Counted from the first letter of the stretch, positions 27,061-35,457 are shown. The stretch is DNA of 64,000 bases from Nostoc sp. UCD121 (GCF_014222285.1 NZ_JACKZS010000010.1:16211-80210), one strand, 5' to 3'. Notes: generated from the letters alone by a model not told the origin. A program made the numbers and translations.

Positions 27061-27444
27061 ATGGTTAGTCTCAAAACGTTGAATTTCAATCAAATAACCA
27101 CTGGGATCGCGAAAAAAACAGTGGTAAATATTGTACTTTTCATTTAGTGTAGGTGGCTTTTCAAATTTGACACCACGTTCTTTGAGATATTCAAACCACT
27201 CATCCACCTGCGGCGTTACTAGGGTAAAAATGACACTTGATTGCTGGTCGCCTGGAGGAGTCGATGTTTCGCTTGCTTGACAAAATCCCAAGTATCCAGA
27301 ACCACTAACAGTATAAATTCGACAGGTTCCTTGGTCAAGCCATAGCTCCAAGCCTAGTATTTGCTCGTAGAATTCTGTAGAGGAATTGAGATTATGGGTG
27401 TAAAAGAAGGTAATTTGCTGTTCTATTTGCGGATGAGTAGACAT
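27043..27444 (-). CDS. VOC-family (glyoxalase/dioxygenase fold) protein
   Basis: 133 residues with two beta-alpha-beta-beta-beta halves. The first is TFFYTHNLNSSTEFYEQILGLELWLDQGTCRIYTV; the second is FTLVTPQVDEWFEYLKERGVKFEKPP, then IYHCFFRDPSGYLIEIQRFE. The metal-ligand Glu expected at the domain end is present (IEIQRF). Single-unit VOC proteins act as dimers on small electrophiles, antibiotics or aromatic diols; the substrate is unknown here. It stands alone, flanked by the hairpin-rich non-coding strip. Confidence 0.85.
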   Translation of the reverse strand: MSTHPQIEQQITFFYTHNLNSSTEFYEQILGLELWLDQGTCRIYTVSGSGYLGFCQASETSTPPGDQQSSVIFTLVTPQVDEWFEYLKERGVKFEKPPTLNEKYNIYHCFFRDPSGYLIEIQRFETNHKKRHN

Positions 27445-27523
27445 AAATAGATTTGAGTATATATCCCAACGACATTAGGCGATCGCAGATGTAAAAATTA
27501 ATTGATGTTAGAAACCTGTTACT

Positions 27524-27560
27524 ACTCCAGAATGCCTTAAGTGCATCTGGAGTTTCTTTT
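27524..27560 (+). terminator. Terminator-like hairpin 2 of the non-coding strip
   Basis: ACTCCAGA (27524-27531) pairs with TCTGGAGT (27546-27553); the T-rich tail TTTCTTTTT follows. No frame precedes it on this strand. Confidence 0.65.
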
Positions 27561-27715
27561 TGAAAAAGCGATGTCTACGACAGGCTGCGCCTACGCAATT
27601 TTTCAAATCATCCTGATCAGCCAAAAGACGGCTGAATAGGGATGCATACTGAATTATTTATATTTAACATAGGGCATCACTCTGTTGATGTACCCCCTCC
27701 TACCAAACAACTCTC

Positions 27716-27750
27716 GCAAAGCAGCCTCAGATTTACTGGGGCTGTTTTGC
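27716..27750 (+). terminator. Terminator-like hairpin 3 of the non-coding strip
   Basis: A 15-bp stem with two G-U pairs: GCAAAGCAGCCTCAG against CTGGGGCTGTTTTGC, loop ATTTA. The T run is inside the stem, so it may be a stability hairpin. Confidence 0.55.
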
Positions 27751-27761
27751 GTTACTTCAAT

Positions 27762-27862
27762 AAGACTTACGCAAAATCTCATTTCTCTGTGTCCGGTTAT
27801 TGAGCGAAGTCGAAATACTGCGCCTCCGCGGTTCCTTATTCCGTAACTCGTGCGTAAGTTCT
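27762..27862. mobile_element. MITE-like element, AGGACTTACGCA family (copy 2)
   Basis: About 101 bp from AAGACTTACGCA to TGCGTAAGTTCT (10 of 12 end bases complementary). The interior includes a TGCGCCTCCGCGGTTCC run. No frame. Confidence 0.6.
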
Positions 27863-27995
27863 ATTCAAACAGAAAATTTGTGTAAACGAAGCAGTTAATC
27901 CTCAGACATTCTTTACTGTATTTGAGTGTATACCCTGATGACGTAAGATACTCTCACGGTGAAAATTTGGTATAGGTAAATGCGTATCTTTCCTG

Positions 27996-28031
27996 ACTCC
28001 AGATTTGTCACAAACATTTCTGGAGTTTTTT
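27996..28031 (+). terminator. Terminator-like hairpin 4 of the non-coding strip
   Basis: ACTCCAGA (27996-28003) and TCTGGAGT (28019-28026) with TTTTTT after it. The arms are identical to those of hairpin 2, which suggests duplication. Confidence 0.7.
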
Positions 28032-28148
28032 CATTATTGGAGTTTGAAATCAGCAATTTAGTCTAGATTCAAGTGAATATTTGATTTTGAGTATGAACTC
28101 GCATATTATAGCTGTGCAGTAAAATAAATATAAATTAGGTAGTATAGG

Positions 28149-28172
28149 TAGTAATTTTTATAAAAATTACTA
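28149..28172. promoter_or_regulatory. 24-bp perfect palindrome, probable operator of the toxin-antitoxin pair
   Basis: TAGTAATTTTTA followed at once by its exact reverse complement TAAAAATTACTA, ending 7 bases before the antitoxin ATG. Toxin-antitoxin operons are usually self-repressed at such sites. The position would also cover the ribosome site (AAGAAAG at 28173-28179). Confidence 0.6.
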
Positions 28173-28179
28173 AGAAAGT

Positions 28180-28398
28180 ATGGAAATCTCGAATTCTAAT
28201 CCTCAGAGAGGCATACCACAGCCACAAGCTTCGGAAACACTTGTACAAGCTAAGAGTATCAGCCGTCGGGAGTTTATGAAATTGTCATTAGAAGAACGGC
28301 GATGCATATTGGCAGCACAGGCTGAGTTAATGTTATTACATTACGAGCAAGATAGAGAATGGCAGGAATTACAGACAGGAGAATTGATTGATTATTAA
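28180..28398 (+). CDS. Antitoxin of a MazF-type pair (putative)
   Basis: 72 residues. A polar N-terminus is followed by SRREFMKLSLEERRCILAAQAELMLLHYEQDREWQEL, a helical, acidic stretch of the kind found in antitoxins that wrap around MazF toxins. It is named as antitoxin because it overlaps the toxin gene and lies behind a perfect palindrome. ATG 28180 has AAGAAAG just upstream. It would bind and silence the toxin and repress the operon. Confidence 0.75.
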   Translation: MEISNSNPQRGIPQPQASETLVQAKSISRREFMKLSLEERRCILAAQAELMLLHYEQDREWQELQTGELIDY

Positions 28399-28750
28399 AT
28401 ATACATCTCCTAAACGGGGTGATATTTGGCTTGCTAATTTCGATCCGACAGTAGGAGCAGAAATTAAAAAAGTCCGTCCGGCTATAGTAGTAAGTTCTGA
28501 TGGTGTTGGCAAGCTACCCATTAAGTTGATTGCACCAATCACAGACTGGAAAGAATATTATGCTAGCAATATTTGGCACGTTAAAATTGAACCAGACAGT
28601 GCAAATAGTCTAACAAAAACTTCTGCTGTAGATATTTTGCAACTGCGCGGTATGGATATACAAAGATTTATCCGTAAAATTGGAGGATGTTCAAGTGAAA
28701 TTATGGAGGAAGTTGCTGCTGCTATTGCTGCCGTAGTTGAGTATTATTAG
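28388..28750 (+). CDS. MazF/PemK-family mRNA interferase toxin
   Basis: 120 residues. The family start KRGDIWLANFDPTVGAEIKKVRPAIVVS holds the conserved Arg and the basic loop used in RNA cleavage; IAPITDWKE and VDILQLRGMD match later strands. It begins at TTG 28388, overlapping the antitoxin end by 11 bases, so the two are translationally coupled. Expected to cut mRNA at short sites when the antitoxin is lost. Confidence 0.9.
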   Translation: MIIKYTSPKRGDIWLANFDPTVGAEIKKVRPAIVVSSDGVGKLPIKLIAPITDWKEYYASNIWHVKIEPDSANSLTKTSAVDILQLRGMDIQRFIRKIGGCSSEIMEEVAAAIAAVVEYY

Positions 28751-28794
28751 TGATTTGTATAATTCATTTATTAACGTGAATATTAAAACTATAG

Positions 28795-28820
28795 GGTGCG
28801 TCAACATAATGTAACGCACC
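28795..28820. terminator. Hairpin between convergent toxin and LRAT genes
   Basis: GGTGCGT / ACGCACC with a 12-base loop, 45 bases after the toxin stop and 26 before the end of the LRAT gene. No strong T run. Confidence 0.4.
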
Positions 28821-28845
28821 TTGAATTACCTTACTATTTTTTGTT

Positions 28846-29622
28846 TTATTTCCCAAAGTGATAGGCTCCTAAAGCAGCCCCTATTCCTAATACAGCAGGA
28901 GCAGCAACGCCAACAGCAATAGCAGCACCTTCTCCTACAATAAGAGCAGCAGCACCTCCGGCCAGTCCCCCAGCTATTGATCCTATTTTTCCTGCATCTC
29001 TACCATTTTTTCTAGCTTCACGTTCATGTTCAGATAAGTTTTCATCATCTTCTAGAACTTTACCGACTACCAAATCAGTCGCTACACAACTTACTAAACC
29101 TCCTACACCTGCTATACCCCCTGCAACACGCCCAGCGACAGCAGCACGAGGAGCTTGTTTAATTCCTACATTTATTAAAACTTTTGATATTGGGTTTACA
29201 GAGTTCTTTGCAGCTTCCACTGCTGCTAGAAAAGCCGTTTCAGTTGCAAACTTTGTAGCCAAACCAACAGCACCCCCAGCCACTGCACCTCCCCCACCTG
29301 CTACAACCCTATTGACTTGCTCACTTTTATGCTTACCTGTTTTGCAATAGGAGGCAAAATGCTCACAGTTGTTAGAAGGGAGCCAGTATTTGCCCTCACC
29401 TAATCTAGTTTTTGCCCTTTGGACTACAATTTCATCTGCATCACACTTTCCATACTCCTTTATATGAATTTTCTTCCCTTCGGCAAATGCAGTCTTAGAA
29501 ACTAGACAAATTCTTTGCCCATCATAATGAATGACAGTCCCATCTCCACAATCAATTCCATGATGAGTAAAAGGATTGCCATTCGTCCAAAGACTGACGT
29601 AGATATGATCCCCTTTAGCCAT
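28846..29622 (-). CDS. LRAT-domain protein with hydrophobic Gly-rich C-terminal half
   Basis: 258 residues. An LRAT/NlpC-P60-like domain spans about 1-100. A His sits in THHGIDCGDGTVIHY, and the catalytic Cys in the signature NNCEHFASYC. The C-terminal 150 residues are Gly/Ala-rich with several hydrophobic stretches (VAGGGGAVAGGAVGLATKF, GSIAGGLAGGAAALIVG, AAIAVGVAAPAVLGIGAALG), suggesting membrane insertion. LRAT enzymes transfer or cleave acyl chains on lipids by a thioester. In bacteria some relatives occur in conflict and effector proteins. No immunity partner is evident apart from the convergent toxin pair. Confidence 0.8.
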   Translation of the reverse strand: MAKGDHIYVSLWTNGNPFTHHGIDCGDGTVIHYDGQRICLVSKTAFAEGKKIHIKEYGKCDADEIVVQRAKTRLGEGKYWLPSNNCEHFASYCKTGKHKSEQVNRVVAGGGGAVAGGAVGLATKFATETAFLAAVEAAKNSVNPISKVLINVGIKQAPRAAVAGRVAGGIAGVGGLVSCVATDLVVGKVLEDDENLSEHEREARKNGRDAGKIGSIAGGLAGGAAALIVGEGAAIAVGVAAPAVLGIGAALGAYHFGK

Positions 29623-29962
29623 GATTTACCTCTTCTATTGGGCTACATTCTTTGTAATCCTTTAGATATAGATTATGAGGATAACAATTTATTTATCAGT
29701 AGTAAAAGCCGTAAAAATTTCCGATAAAGTTAGAACTAAATATTAAAATATAGAGTAGCAAACATTAAAATATTACTTAAGTAAATCTTGGGTTATATCC
29801 AGATAAAAACATGAGGTTTTATAGAAAGCGAATCGCAAAATGTGAAGTAAATAAAAAGTGCGATCGCACCTATCCTTATTGATTCAGCTCAGAATAAATA
29901 GTTAAGCGATCGCACTCTCAATCTTGATTAAATCAAAATGCGATCGCACTGAATATAAATGC
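29623..29962. other. Spacer with a cluster of HIP1 sites
   Basis: 340 bases, AT-rich. GCGATCGC occurs three times within 90 bases (29860-29867, 29906-29913, 29940-29947), twice inside AGTGCGATCGCAC-like palindromes. No gene seen. Confidence 0.8.
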
Positions 29963-30865
29963 TTATTTTGTTGTATATGTCACAAAAATATCCTTTTTCA
30001 TCTCAACTTCTGCTGGGGCATCGGGATTATAAGTCGGTGATAATAAAAAACTAGCAAATGAGGGTAAAGGAGCTCCAGTTTTAGAACTACATGAGGGATA
30101 AAATAATGTGTAAAATGGTTCGGCTACAGAAGGAACATCAAGTTTAACACTCATTGCAGTTGCTAAAGCCTGAGCGCGGCTTTGAGCATCTTTCATAGCT
30201 GATTGATAAACTGAACTCTGCAAAGCCTGACAGTCATTTACTGCGTACTCAACGCCCACACTCTTAACAGAAAGATTGTCAATTTGGCTTGTCGCTTTGT
30301 TCGCTGTAGCAACAATTTCCTGGACTCTATCGCGTGTTGGTTTTTCCAACCTCACCAATATTTTGGCGTTATTTTCGCTGGAATTTGGGTTAATTTGTAC
30401 TTGAATTTTATCAGCACTAATTCCTTTGGCAACTAGGCTATTAACTACAGGCTGGAGAGTTGCTTTACTTAGTGATTTTTTGCTTGGTGAAGATTCTGCT
30501 ACTGTTTTGTAATTTAAAAATAGAGTTGGTGAGGCAGCCCGGTCTTTTTGTTCCAACAAAGAGGGACTGCCGTTCGCTCTTGGCGTGCCGGAGGCATACC
30601 CGGAGGGTGAGGATATGCGACGGGTTTGCGGTAGAGATGATGGTTGCGTTTCTGACTCACCATTGCTACTTTCGCTACTGAATACCAGTTCAATATCGGC
30701 TGTATCTGCCGGCACTTTCACTACTCCTTGACCGATTACCATTAGTGAATGGCGATCGCTTGCTGGTGGATAAAATAATTGGGCATTAGTAACTTTGGGC
30801 GTTAATACTCCCACGCCGACAGTCACCGTCATACTTACCAACATTAGAGCAGTTATTTTTCTCAT
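29963..30865 (-). CDS. Exported SIMPL-domain (DUF541) protein
   Basis: 300 residues from ATG 30863-30865 (MRKITALML), with AGGA just before. The signal peptide ends at TNA before QLFYPP. SIMPL domain: LMVIGQGVVKVPADTADIELVFSS, LVAKGISADKIQVQINP, then ALATAMSVKLDVPSVAEP and a closing VEMKKDIFVTYTTK. The insert SSPSGYASGTPRANGSPS (DNA about 30569-30612) looks like a translated dispersed repeat in a loop. SIMPL proteins assemble into periplasmic cages; their role is poorly known. Confidence 0.85.
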   Translation of the reverse strand: MRKITALMLVSMTVTVGVGVLTPKVTNAQLFYPPASDRHSLMVIGQGVVKVPADTADIELVFSSESSNGESETQPSSLPQTRRISSPSGYASGTPRANGSPSLLEQKDRAASPTLFLNYKTVAESSPSKKSLSKATLQPVVNSLVAKGISADKIQVQINPNSSENNAKILVRLEKPTRDRVQEIVATANKATSQIDNLSVKSVGVEYAVNDCQALQSSVYQSAMKDAQSRAQALATAMSVKLDVPSVAEPFYTLFYPSCSSKTGAPLPSFASFLLSPTYNPDAPAEVEMKKDIFVTYTTK

Positions 30866-30999
30866 ATCCTGGGAATATCCTTTGAATCTAATTGTCAAAG
30901 TTTACACCTCAAGAGCAAGATACGTACAAAAATATTGAGCTAATCCCAGGGCTAAACGCCTTGGAATTAGCTCAAAAATTAAAAATTCACTGGGAACTA

Positions 31000-31377
31000 T
31001 TAACCAAACCAGTGAGAGGCTTCACAAGCTGGCTGAACTATTTCACAAACACGATCGTTAATCCAATCTGACTTTTCTTGAACGATTAAACAAATGCCTT
31101 GGTGAATCAAATTCTGTAGGTGGAGTTGCTGCTCTAAGGGTTTACGAGGCAATTTGTAATAAGCCAAGCTTCCTTGTTCAGCCTCCGCTAGGGAAATACG
31201 TCCCTCAGAGATAGCGCCGTCAAAAGAGGGAAGGCGGGTGAGGACGAAAGCAATTAGCTCTTGGCGTAAGTCAGGAATCGCAAAGGCTTTTTGATATGGA
31301 TGGTATGGATATGTATCCAAAACGCTTTCAATCTCTCCTACTACTGATTGCTGTGTTAAATTAACTACCGTTTTCAT
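31000..31377 (-). CDS. ComFB-like protein
   Basis: 125 residues. The central part DLRQELIAFVLTRLPSFDGAI matches the helix-Leu-Pro pattern of ComFB proteins, followed by HLQNLIHQGICLIVQEKSDWI. ComFB proteins of cyanobacteria bind cyclic dinucleotides and affect competence and motility. The Cys-rich metal site of the Bacillus form is absent, as is usual in cyanobacteria. ATG 31375-31377, with AAGGAG about 10 bases upstream. The family call is moderate. Confidence 0.55.
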   Translation of the reverse strand: MKTVVNLTQQSVVGEIESVLDTYPYHPYQKAFAIPDLRQELIAFVLTRLPSFDGAISEGRISLAEAEQGSLAYYKLPRKPLEQQLHLQNLIHQGICLIVQEKSDWINDRVCEIVQPACEASHWFG

Positions 31378-31895
31378 AATTTTTAAACTCCTTTTTTAAT
31401 TCCAGTCAATGATTGGTGGAGAAAACAAATTTTTTAGATGAAAATCAGTTAAAAGTAATTCAACTGATAGATGTAATAAACCCTGTAACTAGCCTTTTAT
31501 CTTGGTTGGATTTGAGACATTTGGCTTTGCTTATCTTAGTTAAAGTTTATACTGATTCACAGCATGACTTATTAAAACAGCATCCAATATGCTGGGAGGT
31601 TAGCGACATTTTATATTTATAATCCTAATTATTTTAAATTTTTGCCAAAAAGGCAGAAATCTACATAAAATGCAGCATCAAGGCTAGGGGATCAAACTTA
31701 ACGGCAATAAAAATCTTGAATTAGGAACAAGTTTTTAATGAAGTTAAGCTTTGTTGGTAATTTACATCACATTTTAAGTTTGCTAAAAAATTTGCTGTTT
31801 CATCTAAAAAACTTATTTGTTGCACATTGATTTAGTAAGTCAGACAAATACCAACTCACTAGAACGCAAAATCAGTCTAGCTACTGATGAAATGA
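31378..31895. other. Spacer without recognised content
   Basis: 518 AT-rich bases. A 69-codon frame at 31413-31622 on the + strand has a coherent ATG but no ribosome site or family pattern. I see nothing else. Confidence 0.4.
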
Positions 31896-32960
31896 TCAGA
31901 CAAAAACGTTGAAAAAGTTCACATTGTCTAAAGGTAGATGACGCAGCTGATGATTAATTTCATCTGCCGCCGCTAATCCAGAAAGCATCGCACCTTCTGC
32001 AAGATTGCCGCCACACCAATCACCACAACAAACTAAAGGTAAGGGAGTTTCGGTAGACAAAAAAGCCTCGTGCCAAGGACGGCTAGGAAAGGCATAACGC
32101 CAACGATGTACTTGCATCCATTCGGGGGTATTCAGCCAAGGAAGGGATAGAGATTCAGCTGCTCGTTGCAGCATTAGCTTTCCAGCAGGTTCTAAATCCT
32201 GTGATTCTAGATGACGTTGGGCAAAATTAGCGCTACTTTGCACCACAAAATGTGGTTGTTGAGGGTTAGGACGCTTGCTACTGTCTAAACCAATCCATGC
32301 TAAATCAGCATCATCTACAAAAGTTAGAGCTTTCCAGTGAGGGAGTGGTTGGGATGTGAAAGGATATCCAGTGATCGCACTAATGGAAGGATAAAATTCT
32401 ACAGAACGCAAGTTATCAAGAAAAGCTGTATCTAATACACCTTCACCCAAAGATTCCAACAGCATCACCGCTTGGGGTGCAGGAATGGCTACAACTATAG
32501 CTTTTGCAGTTAATTCTTCGTTGCTAGATTCAAGAGTGATCCGCCAACTATTTTCGGGAGTTGGGGTAATAGCAATGACACGCTGATTCAGTAATATTTC
32601 TAAACCTGGAGCGAGAGATTTAGCGATCGCACTCATTCCACTAGGTGCAACATATCGCGGACTACGGTTTTTCGGTTCAGATAAAGGAGCGCCTGCTGTG
32701 AGTTCGTAAACCTCCTCCGTCCAAACTTCGAGGATATGGCGCGATCGCAATATCTCCACAAAACGTCTAAATAATTCACCCTTTGGCTTCAGGTAACAAG
32801 CCCCATGATCTGCCCAAGTTCCATGCAAGCGGCGTGTAGCTAATCTTCCTCCCAAACCACGGGACTTGTCCACCACTAGCACAGAATATCCAGCTTGACT
32901 TAATTGCTGGGCGCAGACTAAACCGGCCATTCCGGCACCAATCACTGCAATATCAGTCAT
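31896..32960 (-). CDS. FAD-dependent amine-oxidase-like oxidoreductase (renalase-like)
   Basis: 354 residues. The Rossmann FAD fingerprint is at the N-terminus (IAVIGAGMAGLVCAQQLSQAG...VVDKSRGLGGRLATRR). HGTWADHGACYL matches the renalase/NAD(P)-FAD group. LVCCGDWCGGNLAEGAMLSGLAAA is the C-terminal FAD-binding stretch. Cytosolic; substrate unknown. Divergent from the YaaW gene across an STRR-made hairpin. Confidence 0.85.
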   Translation of the reverse strand: MTDIAVIGAGMAGLVCAQQLSQAGYSVLVVDKSRGLGGRLATRRLHGTWADHGACYLKPKGELFRRFVEILRSRHILEVWTEEVYELTAGAPLSEPKNRSPRYVAPSGMSAIAKSLAPGLEILLNQRVIAITPTPENSWRITLESSNEELTAKAIVVAIPAPQAVMLLESLGEGVLDTAFLDNLRSVEFYPSISAITGYPFTSQPLPHWKALTFVDDADLAWIGLDSSKRPNPQQPHFVVQSSANFAQRHLESQDLEPAGKLMLQRAAESLSLPWLNTPEWMQVHRWRYAFPSRPWHEAFLSTETPLPLVCCGDWCGGNLAEGAMLSGLAAADEINHQLRHLPLDNVNFFNVFV

Positions 32961-32969
32961 GAGTCCATA

Positions 32970-33031
32970 GTCCTTTGTTATTTGTCCTTAGTCATTATTT
33001 ATCAAATGACCAAGGACGAATAACAAAGGAC
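32970..33031. repeat. STRR-derived long inverted repeat
   Basis: Arms 32970-32996 and 33005-33031 are complementary at 25 of 27 positions, with an 8-base loop. The units are the CCTTTGT / TTTGTCC type. It lies between two divergent genes and gives a false N-terminal extension to the + gene. Confidence 0.85.
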
Positions 33032-33097
33032 AAAATAGCTAATAGTAGAATAAGGTACAGAAAGCTGCACGGAAGGGAGGAAGGGAAATTGGATGAA

Positions 33098-33931
33098 ATG
33101 AGGGCGGCGCTAGAGTTAGCGACCGAAGAAGAATTGCAAGATTTAACGGCAATTTTATTTAGTCGTAAGTTCAATCCCTTAGACTATGTACACACACCCG
33201 AACCCATCGAAGTGCAAAGCCAAGACCGCAAAGCTTGGTTAGATTCACTAGAGGGACGCTTTCGTTTTTTGGCGGCAGATGGGATGACAGTATTACGGGG
33301 ACGCACAGGCCAGGTAACTTACCGACAAGCCTTAGTTCAAGTATGTAAGTATCTAAAAATTCACTATTCTCATCAGCTGCCAACTATTGATTTAGAAGCA
33401 GAAGTATTTTTACATCTGCTAGGACAGGTATGGAAAAAATTACCTGAACAGGAAAAGCAAAAATTGACTCTTAGAGTGCAGCGTCACCTTGTGCAATCAG
33501 AACTAAAAGAACCGTTACCACTTTTATTGCAGCCTGACCCCTTGGGGTTGCTTTTCAAAGGCGGTAGTGCGATCGCGGTTACTTCACTTCTCCAGCCACT
33601 TGTACTTAAGCAAATTGCCCGTCAATTTGCCATCCACTTTGCTACTTATGAAGTAGCAAAACAAGCGGCAATTACAGGTACAGAAGCAGCTGCAACGCAA
33701 TTTCAAAGCTATGTAGCTATGCAAATGGCGCAACGGGGTATGACAGTGAGTGCTGCTCGTTATGGGGCAGCCCGCACCATGTTTGCCGTGATTGGGCCGA
33801 TGATGTGGACTTGGTTTTTTGCAGATTTGGGGTGGAGAGCGATCGCTACCAACTATGGTCGGATCATTCCGACTATTTTCGCCTTAGCTCAAATTCGCCT
33901 CACCCGTGAGGAATGTTGGGAGCCAGCTTGA
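33098..33931 (+). CDS. YaaW-family (UPF0174) protein
   Basis: 277 residues from ATG 33098, downstream of GGAAGGGAGGAAGGG; TTG 33089 is an alternative. The upstream 41 codons are repeat-derived. The start MRAALELATEEELQDLTAIL is the family's typical N-terminus. The middle is a helical YaaW-like part, and the end carries Ala-rich hydrophobic helices (SAARYGAARTMFAVIGPMMWTWFFADLG) able to enter a membrane. Function unknown. It overlaps the start of the next gene by 19 bases, so the two are co-translated. Confidence 0.7.
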   Translation: MRAALELATEEELQDLTAILFSRKFNPLDYVHTPEPIEVQSQDRKAWLDSLEGRFRFLAADGMTVLRGRTGQVTYRQALVQVCKYLKIHYSHQLPTIDLEAEVFLHLLGQVWKKLPEQEKQKLTLRVQRHLVQSELKEPLPLLLQPDPLGLLFKGGSAIAVTSLLQPLVLKQIARQFAIHFATYEVAKQAAITGTEAAATQFQSYVAMQMAQRGMTVSAARYGAARTMFAVIGPMMWTWFFADLGWRAIATNYGRIIPTIFALAQIRLTREECWEPA

Positions 33932-35241
33932 ACAAGGTTTCTGATTATTTCAAGTATCGCTGGCGATCTTCTTGGAATTACTCTCTATGGGCATTGTTAA
34001 TCTTCCCATTGAGTCCATTGTTGGGGGCTGTGACCATTGGTTTTGTCTCATTAATAACTTGGCTGAAACAATCCCACAAAATTAATCGCCGCCCCCTCAA
34101 TTGGGGATTTGCCCTTTTGAGTCTGTTGCTGATCGCAAGTGCTGGATTTGCCGATGACAAAACAGCAGCTTTCCTTGGCTTATTTAATTTATTACCATTC
34201 TTTTTACTTTTTGTTGCCCATAGCGCTCTAATTCAAACATTTGTCCAATTGCGGCAAATGGCTTGGGTTTTTGCGATTGGTTCCATGCCAGTGATAATTC
34301 TTGGTTTGGGACAGTTATTTTTAGGCTGGAGTTTGAAATTAGAGATTTTGTGGGTTGTGTTGAATTGGACGATCGCACCAGGAGGAAATCCGCCAGGTCG
34401 CATAGCCTCACTTTTCTTGCACGCTAACACCTTTGCCGCTTATCTAACAATAGTTTTCATCCTTAGCTTAGGGTTGTGGCTAGAACAATGGCGATTGTAT
34501 CGAGGATTGGGTATTAGGAAGAATTCACTTCCTTTTATCTTCATAACTATTGCGGTGATTACAAATTTCATTACCTTGATTTTCACTAACTCACGCAATG
34601 GCTGGGCGATCGCTATTTTTGCGTGTTTAGCTTATGCACTTTACCAAGGCTGGCGCATTATTGTGAGTGGTGTCGCTGCGATCGCCTCTAGCGTTCTTTT
34701 GGCAGCTTTTGCTCCCTCCCCAATCGCTCAAATTTTTCGCCGGGTAGTTCCTGCCTTCTTTTGGGCAAGGTTAAATGACGATATGTATCCAGATCGACCA
34801 GTCGCTTTAATGCGAAAAACTCAATGGGAGTTTGCCTGGTCTTTAGCCAAAGAACATCCTTGGACTGGTTGGGGATTACGCAGTTTTAGTGGACTCTACA
34901 AAGCGCAAACGCAGATTCCCTTGGGTCATCCCCATAACTTGTTTTTGATGTTATCTGCTGAAACTGGTTTTCCTAGTACTTTTTTATTTTGTGGCTTACT
35001 TGGTTGGATTTTGATTACAGGTATCCAATTACTACGCAAGCCAAAATATATAAAAACAGAAGATAGATTGATATATTTTAGTTATCTTCTGGCCTTTGTG
35101 GGGTGGGTTCTATTGAATACAGTAGATGTAACCCTCTTCGATTTCCGTTTGAATGTAATTTCATGGTTAATTTTAGCTGCCATTTGTGGAGTATTACATC
35201 GTTATAACGAGCAAGACAGGTTTACATCTGGTTCAAATTAG
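33913..35241 (+). CDS. O-antigen ligase/polymerase-like membrane protein
   Basis: 442 residues with about 10-12 membrane helices. The Wzy_C-type outer loop holds TNSRNGW, KEHPWTGWGLRSFS and GHPHNLFLMLSAETG, the usual conserved Arg and His positions. It joins polysaccharide units to an acceptor at the outer face of the plasma membrane. ATG 33913 lies inside the end of the YaaW gene. Whether it is a ligase for LPS or a polymerase cannot be told from sequence. Confidence 0.8.
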   Translation: MLGASLNKVSDYFKYRWRSSWNYSLWALLIFPLSPLLGAVTIGFVSLITWLKQSHKINRRPLNWGFALLSLLLIASAGFADDKTAAFLGLFNLLPFFLLFVAHSALIQTFVQLRQMAWVFAIGSMPVIILGLGQLFLGWSLKLEILWVVLNWTIAPGGNPPGRIASLFLHANTFAAYLTIVFILSLGLWLEQWRLYRGLGIRKNSLPFIFITIAVITNFITLIFTNSRNGWAIAIFACLAYALYQGWRIIVSGVAAIASSVLLAAFAPSPIAQIFRRVVPAFFWARLNDDMYPDRPVALMRKTQWEFAWSLAKEHPWTGWGLRSFSGLYKAQTQIPLGHPHNLFLMLSAETGFPSTFLFCGLLGWILITGIQLLRKPKYIKTEDRLIYFSYLLAFVGWVLLNTVDVTLFDFRLNVISWLILAAICGVLHRYNEQDRFTSGSN

Positions 35242-35352
35242 TTAGGAAATGATAAACAGCAACTTACAATACCATCAGTTAATTTTCAGTGTATGCACTG
35301 GGGGCATTGAGAGTTTGAAGTTAATAAGATTACTATATTCACGTCTGTGAGT

Positions 35353-35457
35353 GTGACTAATACCTAATTAGTCACTGTTGCTGATTGTTGGGAAGGTGTA
35401 GGGACAACCCTTTGGGTTTTTCCTGCATGACGGGCATCTCTTGTAGATGCCCTTTTG
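35353..35457 (+). ncRNA. Hairpin-rich region, candidate structured RNA or 3' processing region
   Basis: Three hairpins in about 100 bases: GTGACTAAT / ATTAGTCAC (35353-35375), AACCC-TTT-GGGTT followed by TTT (about 35408-35422), and GGGCATCT / AGATGCCC with TTTT (35433-35457). The last two look like intrinsic terminators. They may end the transcript of the gene at 35241 or mark a small RNA. The rest of the 642-base spacer holds only the element at 35622. Confidence 0.4.
35433..35457 (+). terminator. Intrinsic terminator
   Basis: Perfect 8-bp stem GGGCATCT / AGATGCCC, loop CTTGT, then TTTT. Confidence 0.7.

Noticed and set aside
31413..31622. 69-residue + strand frame
   Set aside because: Possible by length, but no ribosome site, no family and AT-rich composition typical of the spacer; left as unassigned.
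32975..33097. N-terminal extension of the YaaW gene
   Set aside because: These codons are made by the inverted STRR repeat; the family pattern and the GGAGG site start at 33098.
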